Shown here in pieces: positions 18,009-27,090 of a stretch of 64,000 bases of DNA; within the stretch, counting starts at the first letter, position 1, and each line of letters starts with the position of its first letter. The stretch comes from Myxococcota bacterium. Its GTDB lineage: Bacteria > Myxococcota_A > UBA9160 > UBA6930. Under the pieces are notes generated by a model. That model made no database searches, was not told the origin of the DNA, and saw nothing but the letters and a program-made list of their open reading frames with translations. The DNA lies in the NCBI GenBank assembly GCA_028285625.1, contig JANQOX010000014.1, forward strand, positions 124,001 through 188,000. Reading direction: 5' to 3'. The translations under genes and the position numbers were made by a program.

Positions 18009-19420
18009 GACGTCGCCGCCAGGGCGGCCAGCAGCCGCGGGCCGAGCCGCCCGACACTTCCCGCGCCGAGCGTGAGGACGAGGTCGCCTTCGCGCAGGGT
18101 CGGTGCCAGGGCGTCGGGGATCTCGGACAGGTCGGCGATCAGCCGCACGTCGCGATGGCCGCGCGCGCGGATCGCCTGGGCCACGGCCTCGGCGTCGATG
18201 CCGGGGATCTTGTCCTCGCCGGCGCCGTAGATCGCCGTCAGCACCACCTGGTCGGCGTCGTGGAAGGCGGCGCCGAAGGCATCGAGCAGGTCGCGCGTGC
18301 GCGAGTAGCGATGCGGCTGGAAGACCACCACGACGCGGCCATCGTGCAGGCCGCGCGCTGCGGCCAGGGTGGCGCGAATCTCGGTCGGGTGATGACCGTA
18401 GTCGTCGACGATCCAGACGCCGCGAGAGCGGCCGATGGTCTCGAAGCGCCGCTCCACTCCGGCGAAGGCCTCGAGCCCCCGCGCCGCCTGATCGAAGGAC
18501 ACGCCGAGTTCGTGGACGACCGCGAGCGTCGCCAGGGCGTTCTGCACGTTGTGGCGGCCGGGGAGCGGCAGCTGCACGCGGCCGAGAACGGTCCCTTCGT
18601 GGGCGACCTCGAACGTCATGCCGCCGGGGTCTGCCGACACCGAGCGCGCCACCCAGTCGGCCTGGGGCGAGAACCCGTAGCGCACGGTGCGTCGCGTGAG
18701 GCGCGGCAGGATTGCCTGCACGCCGGGGTCGTCCACGCACACGATCGCCCGCCCGAAGAAGGGCACGCCGTTCGCGAAGTCGATGAAGGCCTGGGACAGC
18801 GCGTCGGCATCCTGCCAGTGATCCAGGTGTTCGGGCTCGACGTTCGTGACCACGGCGATCACCGGGGCCAGGCGCAGGAAGGAGCCGTCGCTCTCGTCGG
18901 CCTCGGCCACCAGCACCGAGCCCGAGCCCAGCCGGGCGCCGCTTCGCTCGCGGCCGCCGAGCTCGACGCGCCCCCCGACCACGGCCGTGGGGTCCTGGCC
19001 CGCGGACTCGAGCACGTGGGCGACGAGCGAGGTGGTCGTCGTCTTGCCATGGGTGCCCGCCACTGCCACCCCGTCCTGGAGGCGCATCAGCTCGGCCAGC
19101 ATCTCGGCGCGCGGAATCACCGGGATGCCGCGCGCTGCCGCTTCCCGGACCTCGGGGTTGTCCGCGCGGATGGCGCTCGACACGACCACGACGTCGGCAT
19201 CGGCAGCCTGATGCGCCGCGTGGCCGAGGGCGATGCGCACGCCGAGTCCGCGAAGCCGCTCGAGCACCGGCCCGTCGGCCAGGTCGGAGCCGCTCACGGC
19301 GAAGCCCTGGGCGGCGAGCAGTTCGGCGAGTCCGGACATGCCGCTGCCGCCCACGCCGACGAAGTGGATGCGGTCGATGCCGCGAAAGCGCTCGCCCATA
19401 CCGGGGGTGCGGGGGCTCAT
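18005..19420 (-). CDS. murC: UDP-N-acetylmuramate--L-alanine ligase MurC
   Basis: 471 residues. First amino-acid ligase of peptidoglycan precursor synthesis. The Rossmann motif HFVGVGGSGMSGLAELL is at about 18-34, the ATP loop GTHGKTTTTSL near 118, then ADESDGSFL, and the DDYGHHPTEI motif that typifies MurC. Its ATG overlaps the murG stop (ATGA). A second methionine at residue 8 could also start translation. Confidence 0.97.
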   Translation of the reverse strand: MSPRTPGMGERFRGIDRIHFVGVGGSGMSGLAELLAAQGFAVSGSDLADGPVLERLRGLGVRIALGHAAHQAADADVVVVSSAIRADNPEVREAAARGIPVIPRAEMLAELMRLQDGVAVAGTHGKTTTTSLVAHVLESAGQDPTAVVGGRVELGGRERSGARLGSGSVLVAEADESDGSFLRLAPVIAVVTNVEPEHLDHWQDADALSQAFIDFANGVPFFGRAIVCVDDPGVQAILPRLTRRTVRYGFSPQADWVARSVSADPGGMTFEVAHEGTVLGRVQLPLPGRHNVQNALATLAVVHELGVSFDQAARGLEAFAGVERRFETIGRSRGVWIVDDYGHHPTEIRATLAAARGLHDGRVVVVFQPHRYSRTRDLLDAFGAAFHDADQVVLTAIYGAGEDKIPGIDAEAVAQAIRARGHRDVRLIADLSEIPDALAPTLREGDLVLTLGAGSVGRLGPRLLAALAATS

Positions 19421-20523
19421 GCCCGGGCCTCCGCCAGCTGTCGGGCTTCGCGCACGATGTCGGCCGCAGCGCCCGGCCGCGCCGCGCTCCGGCCTCGCCG
19501 ACCCATTTCGCGCAGCGCCTCGCGGTCCGCGGAGAGTTCGCGCAGTGGCTGGCGCAGCGCGCACGGGTCGAGGTCTCGGGTGTCGAGCACGCGCGCCGCG
19601 CCCAGCTTCTCGAGTTCGGCGGCATTCGCGAACTGTTCTCCGCCGCCCACGTGGGGCAGGGGCAGCAGGATCGCCGGCCGCCCGGCCAGCATCAGCTCGG
19701 CGATCGAGAGTGAACCGGCGCGGCAGATCACCAGGTCGCACCAGAGGTAGCGGCCCGGCATGTCGTGCTCGAAGGACACCACCTCGGCCTCCACGCCGGC
19801 CTTCGCGTAGCCCTCGGCGACGCGTTCGCGATCGGTCTCGCCGGTCTGGTGCACCACGCGGATGCCGAGGTCCGCCAGGTCGCCAGCGACGGCCAGCAGC
19901 GCGTCGTTGATCTGGCGCGCGCCCTGGCTGCCCCCGAACGCGAACAGCTGGAGTCCGCCCTCGGTTGCCGCGGGGATTGCCGCTCCTGCGGTGTCGGCAA
20001 AGGCCTCGAGCAAGCGGGCTCGCAGGGGGATTCCGGCGATGCGCACCTCGTCGTCGGTGCGGCCGGCTTGCAGGAACGCGTCGCGCGCAGAGGCGAAGCC
20101 CACCAGGATCCGCGCAGCGAAGCGCCCCACCAGCCGGTTGGCCATGCCGGGTTCGGCGTCGGTGTTGACGAGTACGACCGGCACCCGGAGCAGTCGTGCG
20201 GCGAGGGCCGGTGCCACCGAGGCGTAGCCGCCCACGGCGACCACGACGTCTGCCCGAAACCGGCGCAGAACCCGGGCCGCGCGCAGGGTTCCGGCCGCCA
20301 GGGCCAGGAGCGCGCGCGCGCGTTCGAGCGGGCCGCGGCCGACCAACGGGCGCGCGTCGAGCGCAACGAGGTCGAATCCCGCTTCGGGAACCAGGCGTGT
20401 CTCGAGTCCGCGCCGCGCGCCGAGAAACAGCACGGCCTCGCTGCTTTCGCGCGCCGCTTCGCCCACGGCGAGCGCGGGGGTCACGTGTCCCCCGGTGCCT
20501 CCGCCGGCGATGGCCAAGCGCAT
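19417..20523 (-). CDS. murG: Lipid II synthase MurG
   Basis: 368 residues. Transfers GlcNAc from UDP-GlcNAc to lipid I at the inner face of the membrane. Glycine loop GGGTGGHVTPALAV at residues 7-20, second loop FGGSQGARQIN, and the UDP-sugar region ICRAGSLSIAELMLAGRPAILLPLPH are all typical. Start ATG 20523, two bases after the ftsW stop. Confidence 0.97.
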   Translation of the reverse strand: MRLAIAGGGTGGHVTPALAVGEAARESSEAVLFLGARRGLETRLVPEAGFDLVALDARPLVGRGPLERARALLALAAGTLRAARVLRRFRADVVVAVGGYASVAPALAARLLRVPVVLVNTDAEPGMANRLVGRFAARILVGFASARDAFLQAGRTDDEVRIAGIPLRARLLEAFADTAGAAIPAATEGGLQLFAFGGSQGARQINDALLAVAGDLADLGIRVVHQTGETDRERVAEGYAKAGVEAEVVSFEHDMPGRYLWCDLVICRAGSLSIAELMLAGRPAILLPLPHVGGGEQFANAAELEKLGAARVLDTRDLDPCALRQPLRELSADREALREMGRRGRSAARPGAAADIVREARQLAEARA

Positions 20524-20525
20524 GC

Positions 20526-21665
20526 TCACCGGTTTCGCGCCGCCCGGCGCCGGCGCCCGCCCGATTCGCGTGCGACGCCGAGCACCATGCCGATGGCCAG
20601 GCACGCGACCAGCAGCGAGGTGCGGCCGTAGGAGAGCAGCGGCAGCGTGAGTCCCTTGGTCGGTACGGCACCCATCACGACCGCCGCGTTCAGCGCCCCG
20701 GGTACGGCCACCAGGGCCGTCGCCCCGAACGCGAGCAGCATCGGAAAGCGCTGCCGCGCCGCCAGCGCGACGCGCAGACCCGCGACCAGCAGCGCGGCGA
20801 ACGCGCCGAGGACGACCAGCACGCCCAGCAGGCCCAACTCTTCGGCGACCACCGACAGGATGAAGTCGGTGTGGGCCTCGGGCAGGTAGAAGAGCTTCTG
20901 CCGCCCGTTGCCCGGGCCCACGCCGAACAGCCCGCCGCGGCCGAAGGCCACGAACGACTGCACGAGCTGAAAGCCCTCGGTGCTCGCGCGCTCCCACGGG
21001 TCGAGGAAGCCCAGCCAGCGTCGCGTCGCGTACGGCTGCGTGAGCGAGTAGACGGCGACGCCCAGGGCGCCGAGCGCACTCGGCACCAGCATCCAGCGCA
21101 GCGGCGCACCGGCGGCGAAGACCAGCAACCCCGCCAGGCCGAGCAGCAGCACCGCGTTGCCCAGGTCGGGCTGGATGAGGCAGAGCAGGGCGGGCACGCC
21201 CGCCACCGCGAAGGCCAGCCCGAAGCGCCGCGGTGCGACGTCGGCCCGGCCCTCTCGGCGGGCGAGCACCACGGCCACGGCCAGGACCGTGGCGAGCTTC
21301 GCGATCTCGGCGGGCTGGAAGGCGAACCCGAGGCCGGGCACCGCGAGCCAGCGCCGCGCGCCGCCGCCCACCAGGCCGAGGGAGGCCGTGGCGACCAGGG
21401 CGATGACCGAGAGCCCCCAGAGCGGCATCGCGAGGCCGGCCCAGGCCGACATCGGAAGCCGCGAGGCCGCAAAGGCCAATGCCCCACCGATCAAGAGCGC
21501 CACCACGTGGCGTGCGAAGTGCGGCGGGAGTGCACGCTCGAGATCGAGTGCGGCCGATGCGCTGAACACGGCCACGCAACCGATGGCCGCCAGGACCGAT
21601 GCAGCGGCGACCAGGGCGGTGCGCGCTTCCACGCCCCGCGTCACTTCGACGGGCCCACGATTCAA
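20526..21665 (-). CDS. ftsW: Peptidoglycan glycosyltransferase FtsW
   Basis: 379 residues, SEDS-family polymerase of the septal wall with about ten transmembrane helices. Conserved FQPAEIAKLA, LIQPDLGNA (catalytic Asp), and PTKGLTLPLLSYG near the C-terminus are present. The start is TTG 21665: AGGAGG lies six bases upstream and the codon overlaps the murD stop as TTGA. The basic C-terminal tail (ESGGRRRRAARNR) is short. Confidence 0.96.
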   Translation of the reverse strand: MNRGPVEVTRGVEARTALVAAASVLAAIGCVAVFSASAALDLERALPPHFARHVVALLIGGALAFAASRLPMSAWAGLAMPLWGLSVIALVATASLGLVGGGARRWLAVPGLGFAFQPAEIAKLATVLAVAVVLARREGRADVAPRRFGLAFAVAGVPALLCLIQPDLGNAVLLLGLAGLLVFAAGAPLRWMLVPSALGALGVAVYSLTQPYATRRWLGFLDPWERASTEGFQLVQSFVAFGRGGLFGVGPGNGRQKLFYLPEAHTDFILSVVAEELGLLGVLVVLGAFAALLVAGLRVALAARQRFPMLLAFGATALVAVPGALNAAVVMGAVPTKGLTLPLLSYGRTSLLVACLAIGMVLGVARESGGRRRRAARNR

Positions 21666-22999
21666 GACGATCCTCCTGCCCCCGGGCCGCCCGGCTCGGC
21701 GTCGTTCGCGACCGAGGCCACGGTCTGCCGGAAGCACGTGCCCCGGTCCTCGAAGCTCTCGAACTGGTCGAAGCTCGCGCACGCGGGCGCGAGCAGGACG
21801 ACGTCGCCCGGCCGCGCCAGGATGGCGGCGCGGCGCACCGCCTCGGGCACGGTGCCGACCTGCTCGTGGGGAACGCTCTGGCCGAGCGCACGCGCGATGG
21901 CCGGTGCGGCTTCGCCCACCAGCAGTGCATGCTGCACGCGACCCCGGGCAGCCTCGACCACTGCCTCGTAGGGCACGCCCTTGTCGCGCCCGCCCGCGAT
22001 CCAGACCACCGGGCGCCGCATCTGCCGCAGGGCGCCCGCGGCGGCGCCCGGGTTCGTCGCCTTCGAGTCGTTCACGAAGAGCACGCCCCCGTGCTCGGCC
22101 ACGGGCTCGAGCCGATGGGGCAGGGGCCGGAACTCGAGCAGGCCGGTGGCCGCCTGGGCGAGGTCGGCGCCCAGGGCGCGCGCGGCGAGCAGCGCCGCCA
22201 GCACGTTGTCGCGCGGGATTCCCTCGAGCCGCCCGGCCAGCGGGACGCGCACGGCACCGCCGCCATCGTCGACCACCGCGGTGTCGCCCTCGAGCCAGGC
22301 GCCCGGCACGCAGGGTCCCTCCCGGGTGAAGCGCCAGACGCGCGCGCGCGTCTGCGCGTGGGCCATGACCACCGGGTCGTCCCCGGCGAGGACGGCCACG
22401 TCTTCGGGGCCCTGGCGCGCCAGCAGACGCGCCTTGGTGGCCGCGTAGGTCTCGAAGTCGCCGTGGCGGTCGAGGTGGTCGGGCGTCGTGTTGAGCCACA
22501 CCGCGACGCGCGGCCGAAACCGCTCCACCGCCTCGAGTTGGAACGACGAGACCTCGACGACGGCGACGTCGAGCGGCTTGCCCACCAGATCGAGCACCGG
22601 CCGCCCCAGGTTGCCGGCGGCCTCGGCTCGCAGCCCGCTCGCGCGCAGCAGCGCCTCGAGCAGCAACACCGTGGTCGACTTGCCGTTCGTCCCGGTGACG
22701 GCGGCGATGGGCACCGTGAGCATGCGGCCGGCGAGTTCCACGTCGCCTGCGGCCTCGCGCGCGGCGGCCCAGCGTTCGCGCGGAACGCCCGGGCTCGGGA
22801 CCACGAGATCGAATCCGGCGGGGTCCGGAAAGGGCTCGCCGGCGCGTACGCGCACGCCGGGCGCCACGGGCCCGGGCGGATCTCCCGGCCGTTCATCGGC
22901 GAGCACGACGTCGGCACCGCGGGCCGCACAGAACGCGGCTGCGCTGCGTCCCGTCATTCCGAATCCAAGTACCAGCACACGGCGTCCCGCGAAGTCCAC
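21662..22999 (-). CDS. murD: UDP-N-acetylmuramoylalanine--D-glutamate ligase MurD
   Basis: 445 residues. Adds D-glutamate. It has the N-terminal Rossmann-like domain (RRVLVLGFGMTGRSAAAF), the ATP loop GTNGKSTTVLLLEALL, EVSSFQLE, the NTTPDHLDRHG motif and DSKATNPGAA in the C-terminal domain. I place the start at GTG 22999, two bases after the mraY stop; a CTG two codons upstream is the only alternative and the ribosome-binding site is weak. Confidence 0.95.
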   Translation of the reverse strand: MDFAGRRVLVLGFGMTGRSAAAFCAARGADVVLADERPGDPPGPVAPGVRVRAGEPFPDPAGFDLVVPSPGVPRERWAAAREAAGDVELAGRMLTVPIAAVTGTNGKSTTVLLLEALLRASGLRAEAAGNLGRPVLDLVGKPLDVAVVEVSSFQLEAVERFRPRVAVWLNTTPDHLDRHGDFETYAATKARLLARQGPEDVAVLAGDDPVVMAHAQTRARVWRFTREGPCVPGAWLEGDTAVVDDGGGAVRVPLAGRLEGIPRDNVLAALLAARALGADLAQAATGLLEFRPLPHRLEPVAEHGGVLFVNDSKATNPGAAAGALRQMRRPVVWIAGGRDKGVPYEAVVEAARGRVQHALLVGEAAPAIARALGQSVPHEQVGTVPEAVRRAAILARPGDVVLLAPACASFDQFESFEDRGTCFRQTVASVANDAEPGGPGAGGSS

Positions 23000-23001
23000 G
23001 A

Positions 23002-24075
23002 TCAGCGGAGCTTCAGCGAAGAGAGAGCCACGAGGGCGAGGATGATCGAGATGATCCAGAACCGGACCACGATCTTCTGCTCGGCCCAGCCAGCCTCCTC
23101 GAAGTGGTGATGAATCGGGGCCATCAAGAACACGCGCCGGCCCGTCAGCTTGAACGACGTCACCTGGATCATGACCGAGAGCGTCTCGGCCACGAAGATG
23201 CCGCCGACGACCGCGAGCAGGACCTCCTGGCGGATGATCACGGCGATGGCGCCGAGGGCGCCGCCGAGGGCGAGCGCCCCGACGTCCCCCATGAAGAGCT
23301 GCGCCGGGTAGGTGTTGAACCAGAGGAAGCCGAGGCTCCCGCCGACGAGCGCGCCACAGAAGATCGCGAGCTGCCCGCTGCCGGGGACGTACTTGATGGC
23401 CAGGTAGTCGGCGATCCCCGCGTGGCCCGCCGCGTAGGCCAGGATCAGGAAGGTCCCGGCGGCGATCATCACGGGGCCGATGGCGAGCCCGTCGAGGCCG
23501 TCGGTGAGGTTCACGCTGTTGCTCGCGGCCACGATCACGAAGGCGGCCAGGGGCACGTAGAAGATGCCGAGGTCGGGGTGGAAGCCCTTGAAGAAGGGCA
23601 CCGCGATCTGGCCGTCGAACGAGGGATCGGTGTAGATGAGCAGGGCCACACCGACCGCCAGCAGGGTCTGCCAGAACAGCTTGGTGCGACCCGAGATGCC
23701 CGCGCTGTTGCGCTCGCGCACCTTGCGGTAGTCGTCGAGGAAGCCGAGCAGCCCGTAGCCGACGGTGAGGCCCAGCGCGATCCAGATGGCGCGGTTGTCC
23801 AGCTCGGCCCACAGCAACACCGACACCAGCAGCGAGACCAGGATCAGCAGGCCGCCCATGGTGGGTGTGCCTTCCTTGTGCTGGTGGTCGGGCCCGATCT
23901 CGCGGAAGGCCTGCTGGGCGCGCAGGCGCTCCAGCGAGCGGATCACCCACGGGCCGAGCACCAGCGCGATGAAGAGCGCCGTGAGCGTCGCCCCCGCGGT
24001 GCGGAACGTGATGTACCGAAAGACGTTGAAGGCGCCGAAGCTCTCGGCGAGCGGCGTGAGCAGGTGGTAGAGCAT
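23002..24075 (-). CDS. mraY: Phospho-N-acetylmuramoyl-pentapeptide-transferase MraY
   Basis: 357 residues, ten-helix membrane enzyme that makes lipid I. Signature motifs: [10 protein letters not shown] (68-77 region), GFLDDYRKV, the Mg-binding [30 protein letters not shown], and the histidine cluster APIHHHFEE. The ATG at 24075 overlaps the stop of a 10-codon minicistron (TGATG). In the ancestral arrangement it would have overlapped the murF stop the same way. Confidence 0.98.
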   Translation of the reverse strand: MLYHLLTPLAESFGAFNVFRYITFRTAGATLTALFIALVLGPWVIRSLERLRAQQAFREIGPDHQHKEGTPTMGGLLILVSLLVSVLLWAELDNRAIWIALGLTVGYGLLGFLDDYRKVRERNSAGISGRTKLFWQTLLAVGVALLIYTDPSFDGQIAVPFFKGFHPDLGIFYVPLAAFVIVAASNSVNLTDGLDGLAIGPVMIAAGTFLILAYAAGHAGIADYLAIKYVPGSGQLAIFCGALVGGSLGFLWFNTYPAQLFMGDVGALALGGALGAIAVIIRQEVLLAVVGGIFVAETLSVMIQVTSFKLTGRRVFLMAPIHHHFEEAGWAEQKIVVRFWIISIILALVALSSLKLR

Positions 24076-24122
24076 CAGTCGCGTCCACCGAGCGGGTGGT
24101 AGAGCATCAGTCGCCTCCACCG
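24059..24122 (-). repeat. 32-bp tandem duplication at the murF/mraY junction
   Basis: Two adjacent 32-base units (24059-24090 and 24091-24122) differ at two positions. Each contains the last codons of murF, the TGATG stop/start overlap and the first codons of mraY. Because the period is not a multiple of three, the duplication leaves murF ending in the distal copy and mraY starting in the proximal copy. Confidence 0.9.
24075..24107 (-). CDS. 10-residue minicistron between murF and mraY
   Basis: The duplicated mraY start opens a frame encoding [10 protein letters not shown] followed by TGA. Its ATG overlaps the murF stop and its TGA overlaps the mraY ATG, so a ribosome could pass from murF through this minicistron into mraY by two successive overlaps. 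Its product is probably meaningless; its value would be to keep coupling intact. Translation is not shown. Confidence 0.5.
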   Translation of the reverse strand: MLYHPLGGRD

Positions 24123-25567
24123 GGGTTGCCCGTGCCGCCCCGTTCGGTGTCCACGCTTCCGGGAGCGAAGCGCGACTCGAGTGCGCTGACCACGCGCTCC
24201 ATGCGCATGGCACGCGAGCCCTTCACCAGCACCCAGGCATCGCCGTGTACGACCTCGCCGAGGCCAGCCCGGGTCTCGTCGTGGTCCTTCGTCACGCGGA
24301 CACGGTCGGGCGCCATGCCCGCATCGAGGGCGCCCGATGCGACCTCCGCGGCCAGGTCGCCCTGGGCGATCACCGCGTCGATGCCGAGTTCGGCGGCCAG
24401 GGCTCCGGCCGCGCGATGGGCCGGCGGGGCCTCGCTGCCCAGCTCGCCCATGTCGCCGAGCACCATCACGGCCGCTTTGTCGCCGCGCAGGTCGGCGAGG
24501 CTGCGCAACGCCGCCTCGGTCGACTGCGGACTGGCGTTGTAGGTGTCGTCGATGACGACCACGCCCGAGGCCAGCTCGAGCGGGCGCATCCGCCCGCCGA
24601 CCTGGGGCGTGCGGGCGAGGCCGCGCCGCACGGCTTCGAGGGTGGCGCCGGCGGCGATCGACGCTGCGGCCGCAGCCAGCGCGTTGGCGACGGTGGGCGC
24701 CCCGAGGCCGGGCACGCGCACGGGTACGTCGCCGCCCGGGGCCACCAGCCGGAAGCCGTAGCCGCGGGCACCGAGGGCCTGCACCTCCTCGGCGCGAACG
24801 TCGGCGTCGGCGCCGAGCCCGAAGCACAGCACGCGGGCCCGCGTACGCGAGCGCTGCGAGAGCACCAGCGGGTCGTCCGCGTTGAGGACGGCCACGCCGT
24901 CTTCGGGCAGGGCCTCGATCAGCGCACCCTTCTCGATGGCGATGCCCTCGCGCGAGCCGAGCAGCCCCACGTGGGCCGTGCCCACGTTCGCGAATACGCC
25001 CACGGTCGGCTGGGCGATCTCGGCCAGGCGTGCGATCTCGCCCGGGTGGTTCGTGCCGAGTTCGACGACCAACACGCGGTGCTCGGGCTCGCGAAGGAGC
25101 AGCGTGCGCGGCAGCCCGTACGCGTTGTTCAGGTTGCCCTGGGTGCGCAGGCAGGGCCCCATCTCCTCGAGAATGGCCGCCGCCATCTCCTTGGTCGTCG
25201 TCTTGCCGTTGCTACCCGTGATGCCGATGACCGGGCCGTCGAAGCCCGCGCGGTGTCCGGCGGCCAGGTCGCCGAGCGCGCGCGTGGTGTCGGACACCGC
25301 GATCACCGGCACCTGCGAGCGCGTGTGTGCGGGTACCGGTTCGAGGCGCTCGACCAGCAGTCCCCGCGCACCGGCCTCGAGTGCCGCCCCCAGGTGATCG
25401 TGGGCATCGTGGCGTTCGCCGGCGATCGCGACGAAGAGCGCCAGGGCATCCTCGGACAGGGTGCGCGTGTCGGTGGCGACGCCATGGAAGCGGGTCTCGG
25501 CCGGTCCCTGAGCGAGTGCGCCCCCGGTCCAGGCCAGGATGTCGCGGACGTCGAACGGGATGCTCAC
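24107..25567 (-). CDS. murF: UDP-MurNAc-tripeptide--D-alanyl-D-alanine ligase MurF
   Basis: 486 residues. Adds D-Ala-D-Ala to complete the pentapeptide. N-terminal uridine-binding domain ([14 protein letters not shown] pattern), ATP loop [19 protein letters not shown], the asparagine motif [12 protein letters not shown], and the C-terminal motif [18 protein letters not shown] are present. GTG start overlapping the murE stop (GTGA). The C-terminus ([13 protein letters not shown]) runs into the duplicated junction. Confidence 0.97.
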   Translation of the reverse strand: MSIPFDVRDILAWTGGALAQGPAETRFHGVATDTRTLSEDALALFVAIAGERHDAHDHLGAALEAGARGLLVERLEPVPAHTRSQVPVIAVSDTTRALGDLAAGHRAGFDGPVIGITGSNGKTTTKEMAAAILEEMGPCLRTQGNLNNAYGLPRTLLLREPEHRVLVVELGTNHPGEIARLAEIAQPTVGVFANVGTAHVGLLGSREGIAIEKGALIEALPEDGVAVLNADDPLVLSQRSRTRARVLCFGLGADADVRAEEVQALGARGYGFRLVAPGGDVPVRVPGLGAPTVANALAAAAASIAAGATLEAVRRGLARTPQVGGRMRPLELASGVVVIDDTYNASPQSTEAALRSLADLRGDKAAVMVLGDMGELGSEAPPAHRAAGALAAELGIDAVIAQGDLAAEVASGALDAGMAPDRVRVTKDHDETRAGLGEVVHGDAWVLVKGSRAMRMERVVSALESRFAPGSVDTERGGTGNPGGGD

Positions 25568-27090
25568 GACGGGTCCGCCTCGTCCCGGAGGGCACGCAGT
25601 GCCTCCAGCCGGTCGTCGAAGGGCAGCTTCTCGCGTCCGATGATCTGGTAGTCCTCGTGTCCCTTGCCGGCGAGTACCACGGTGTCCTCGGGGCGTGCGA
25701 TCGAGATGGCGAGCCGGATCGCTTCGCGCCGGTCGGCGACCCGGGCATAGGCGCCGGCCGTGATGTCGAGCGCGTCGGGTTCGACGCGATCCAGCTCCGT
25801 GAGCCCGGCCTCCACATCGGTCAAGATCGCCTCGGGGTCTTCGGTGCGAGGGTTGTCACTGGTGGCGATGGTCCGGTCCGCGAAGCGCGCGACGGCGGCG
25901 GCCATCTGGGGTCGCTTGCCCCGGTCGCGGTCGCCGCCGCAGCCGAACAGCGCGATCAGGCGCCCCTTCGCGAGCGGGCGGATCGAGCGCATCAGCTTCT
26001 CGACGGCATCCGGCGTGTGCGCGTAGTCGACGAGCACGGTGGGGGTGCCGGGAAGGTCCTGCCCCACGCGCTCGGTGCGGCCCGGCACCTGGGGGCAGGT
26101 CTCGATGCCCTGGGCGATGGCCTCCGGATCGATGCCGAGCGCGACGGCCACGCCGGCCGCCACGGCGAGGTTCTCCACGTTGAACTCGCCGAGCAGTGGC
26201 AGGCGGACCGGAAGCGGTCCGGTCGGCAGCGCCAGGACGGCCCGGGTTCCGTCGGCGCGCACGTCCGCGCGCTCGACGCGCACTTCGGCCTGCAGGCCCG
26301 TGCGGCTCGTGCGAAGTACGCGTGCACCGGACTGCTCGGCGGCTTCGAGGAAGCGGGGCGCGGCCGGGTCGTCCACGTTGATCACGGCGGTGCTGTCCGG
26401 GCCCAGGTGGTCCCGGAACAAGAGGGCCTTGGCGTCGCCGTAGGCCTCCATGGTGCCGTGGTAGTCGAGATGGTCCTGGGTGAGATTCGTGAAGGCCGCC
26501 ACTTCGAATTCGACCCCGCCGACGCGCCCCATGGCGAGCCCATGGGACGACACCTCCATGGACACCGCCCGCACGCCCTCGGTGCACAGCGTTCGCAGGA
26601 TGCGCTGCAGGTCGAGGCTCTCGGGCGTGGTGTTCACGCCCGGCTGCGCCGTGTCGCGGAAGCGGAGCCCCAGCGTTCCGATCACGCCACTCGGGACGTC
26701 GGCCGCGCGCAGGATCGCATCCACCAGGCAGGTGGTGGAGGTCTTGCCGTTCGTGCCCGTGATGCCGATCAGCCGCAGCTCGTAGGCCGGATCTCCGTAG
26801 AAGCGCGCGGCCACCGGAGCCAGCGCCCGGCGCGTGTCGGGGACGACCACGGCCGGCAGGCCCGCGCCGGAGGCAGCGTCCTCCAGGAGGAACGCCACGG
26901 CGCCCTGTGCGCGCGCCATGTCCAGGTAGTCGTGGCCGTCGCGCTGTTCACCGCGCAGGGCCACGAAGAGGTCGCCGGCCGAGACCGCGCGCGAGTCGTA
27001 GCTCACGCCGCGGACGATCGGGTCGGGGTCCGGGGTCTCGGTCGCTGCCAGTTCGGGGGGCAGGGCGAGGAGCAGCTCCGAGAGGCGCAT
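25564..27090 (-). CDS. murE: UDP-MurNAc-dipeptide--meso-diaminopimelate ligase MurE
   Basis: 508 residues. ATP loop GITGTNGKTSTTCLVDAIL near 108, the MEVSSHGLAMGRV substrate motif, TNLTQDHLDYHG, and the meso-diaminopimelate selector DNPRTEDP. The last motif shows that stem peptides carry meso-DAP, as in Gram-negative bacteria. Its ATG overlaps the ftsI stop (TGATG). Confidence 0.97.
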   Translation of the reverse strand: MRLSELLLALPPELAATETPDPDPIVRGVSYDSRAVSAGDLFVALRGEQRDGHDYLDMARAQGAVAFLLEDAASGAGLPAVVVPDTRRALAPVAARFYGDPAYELRLIGITGTNGKTSTTCLVDAILRAADVPSGVIGTLGLRFRDTAQPGVNTTPESLDLQRILRTLCTEGVRAVSMEVSSHGLAMGRVGGVEFEVAAFTNLTQDHLDYHGTMEAYGDAKALLFRDHLGPDSTAVINVDDPAAPRFLEAAEQSGARVLRTSRTGLQAEVRVERADVRADGTRAVLALPTGPLPVRLPLLGEFNVENLAVAAGVAVALGIDPEAIAQGIETCPQVPGRTERVGQDLPGTPTVLVDYAHTPDAVEKLMRSIRPLAKGRLIALFGCGGDRDRGKRPQMAAAVARFADRTIATSDNPRTEDPEAILTDVEAGLTELDRVEPDALDITAGAYARVADRREAIRLAISIARPEDTVVLAGKGHEDYQIIGREKLPFDDRLEALRALRDEADPS

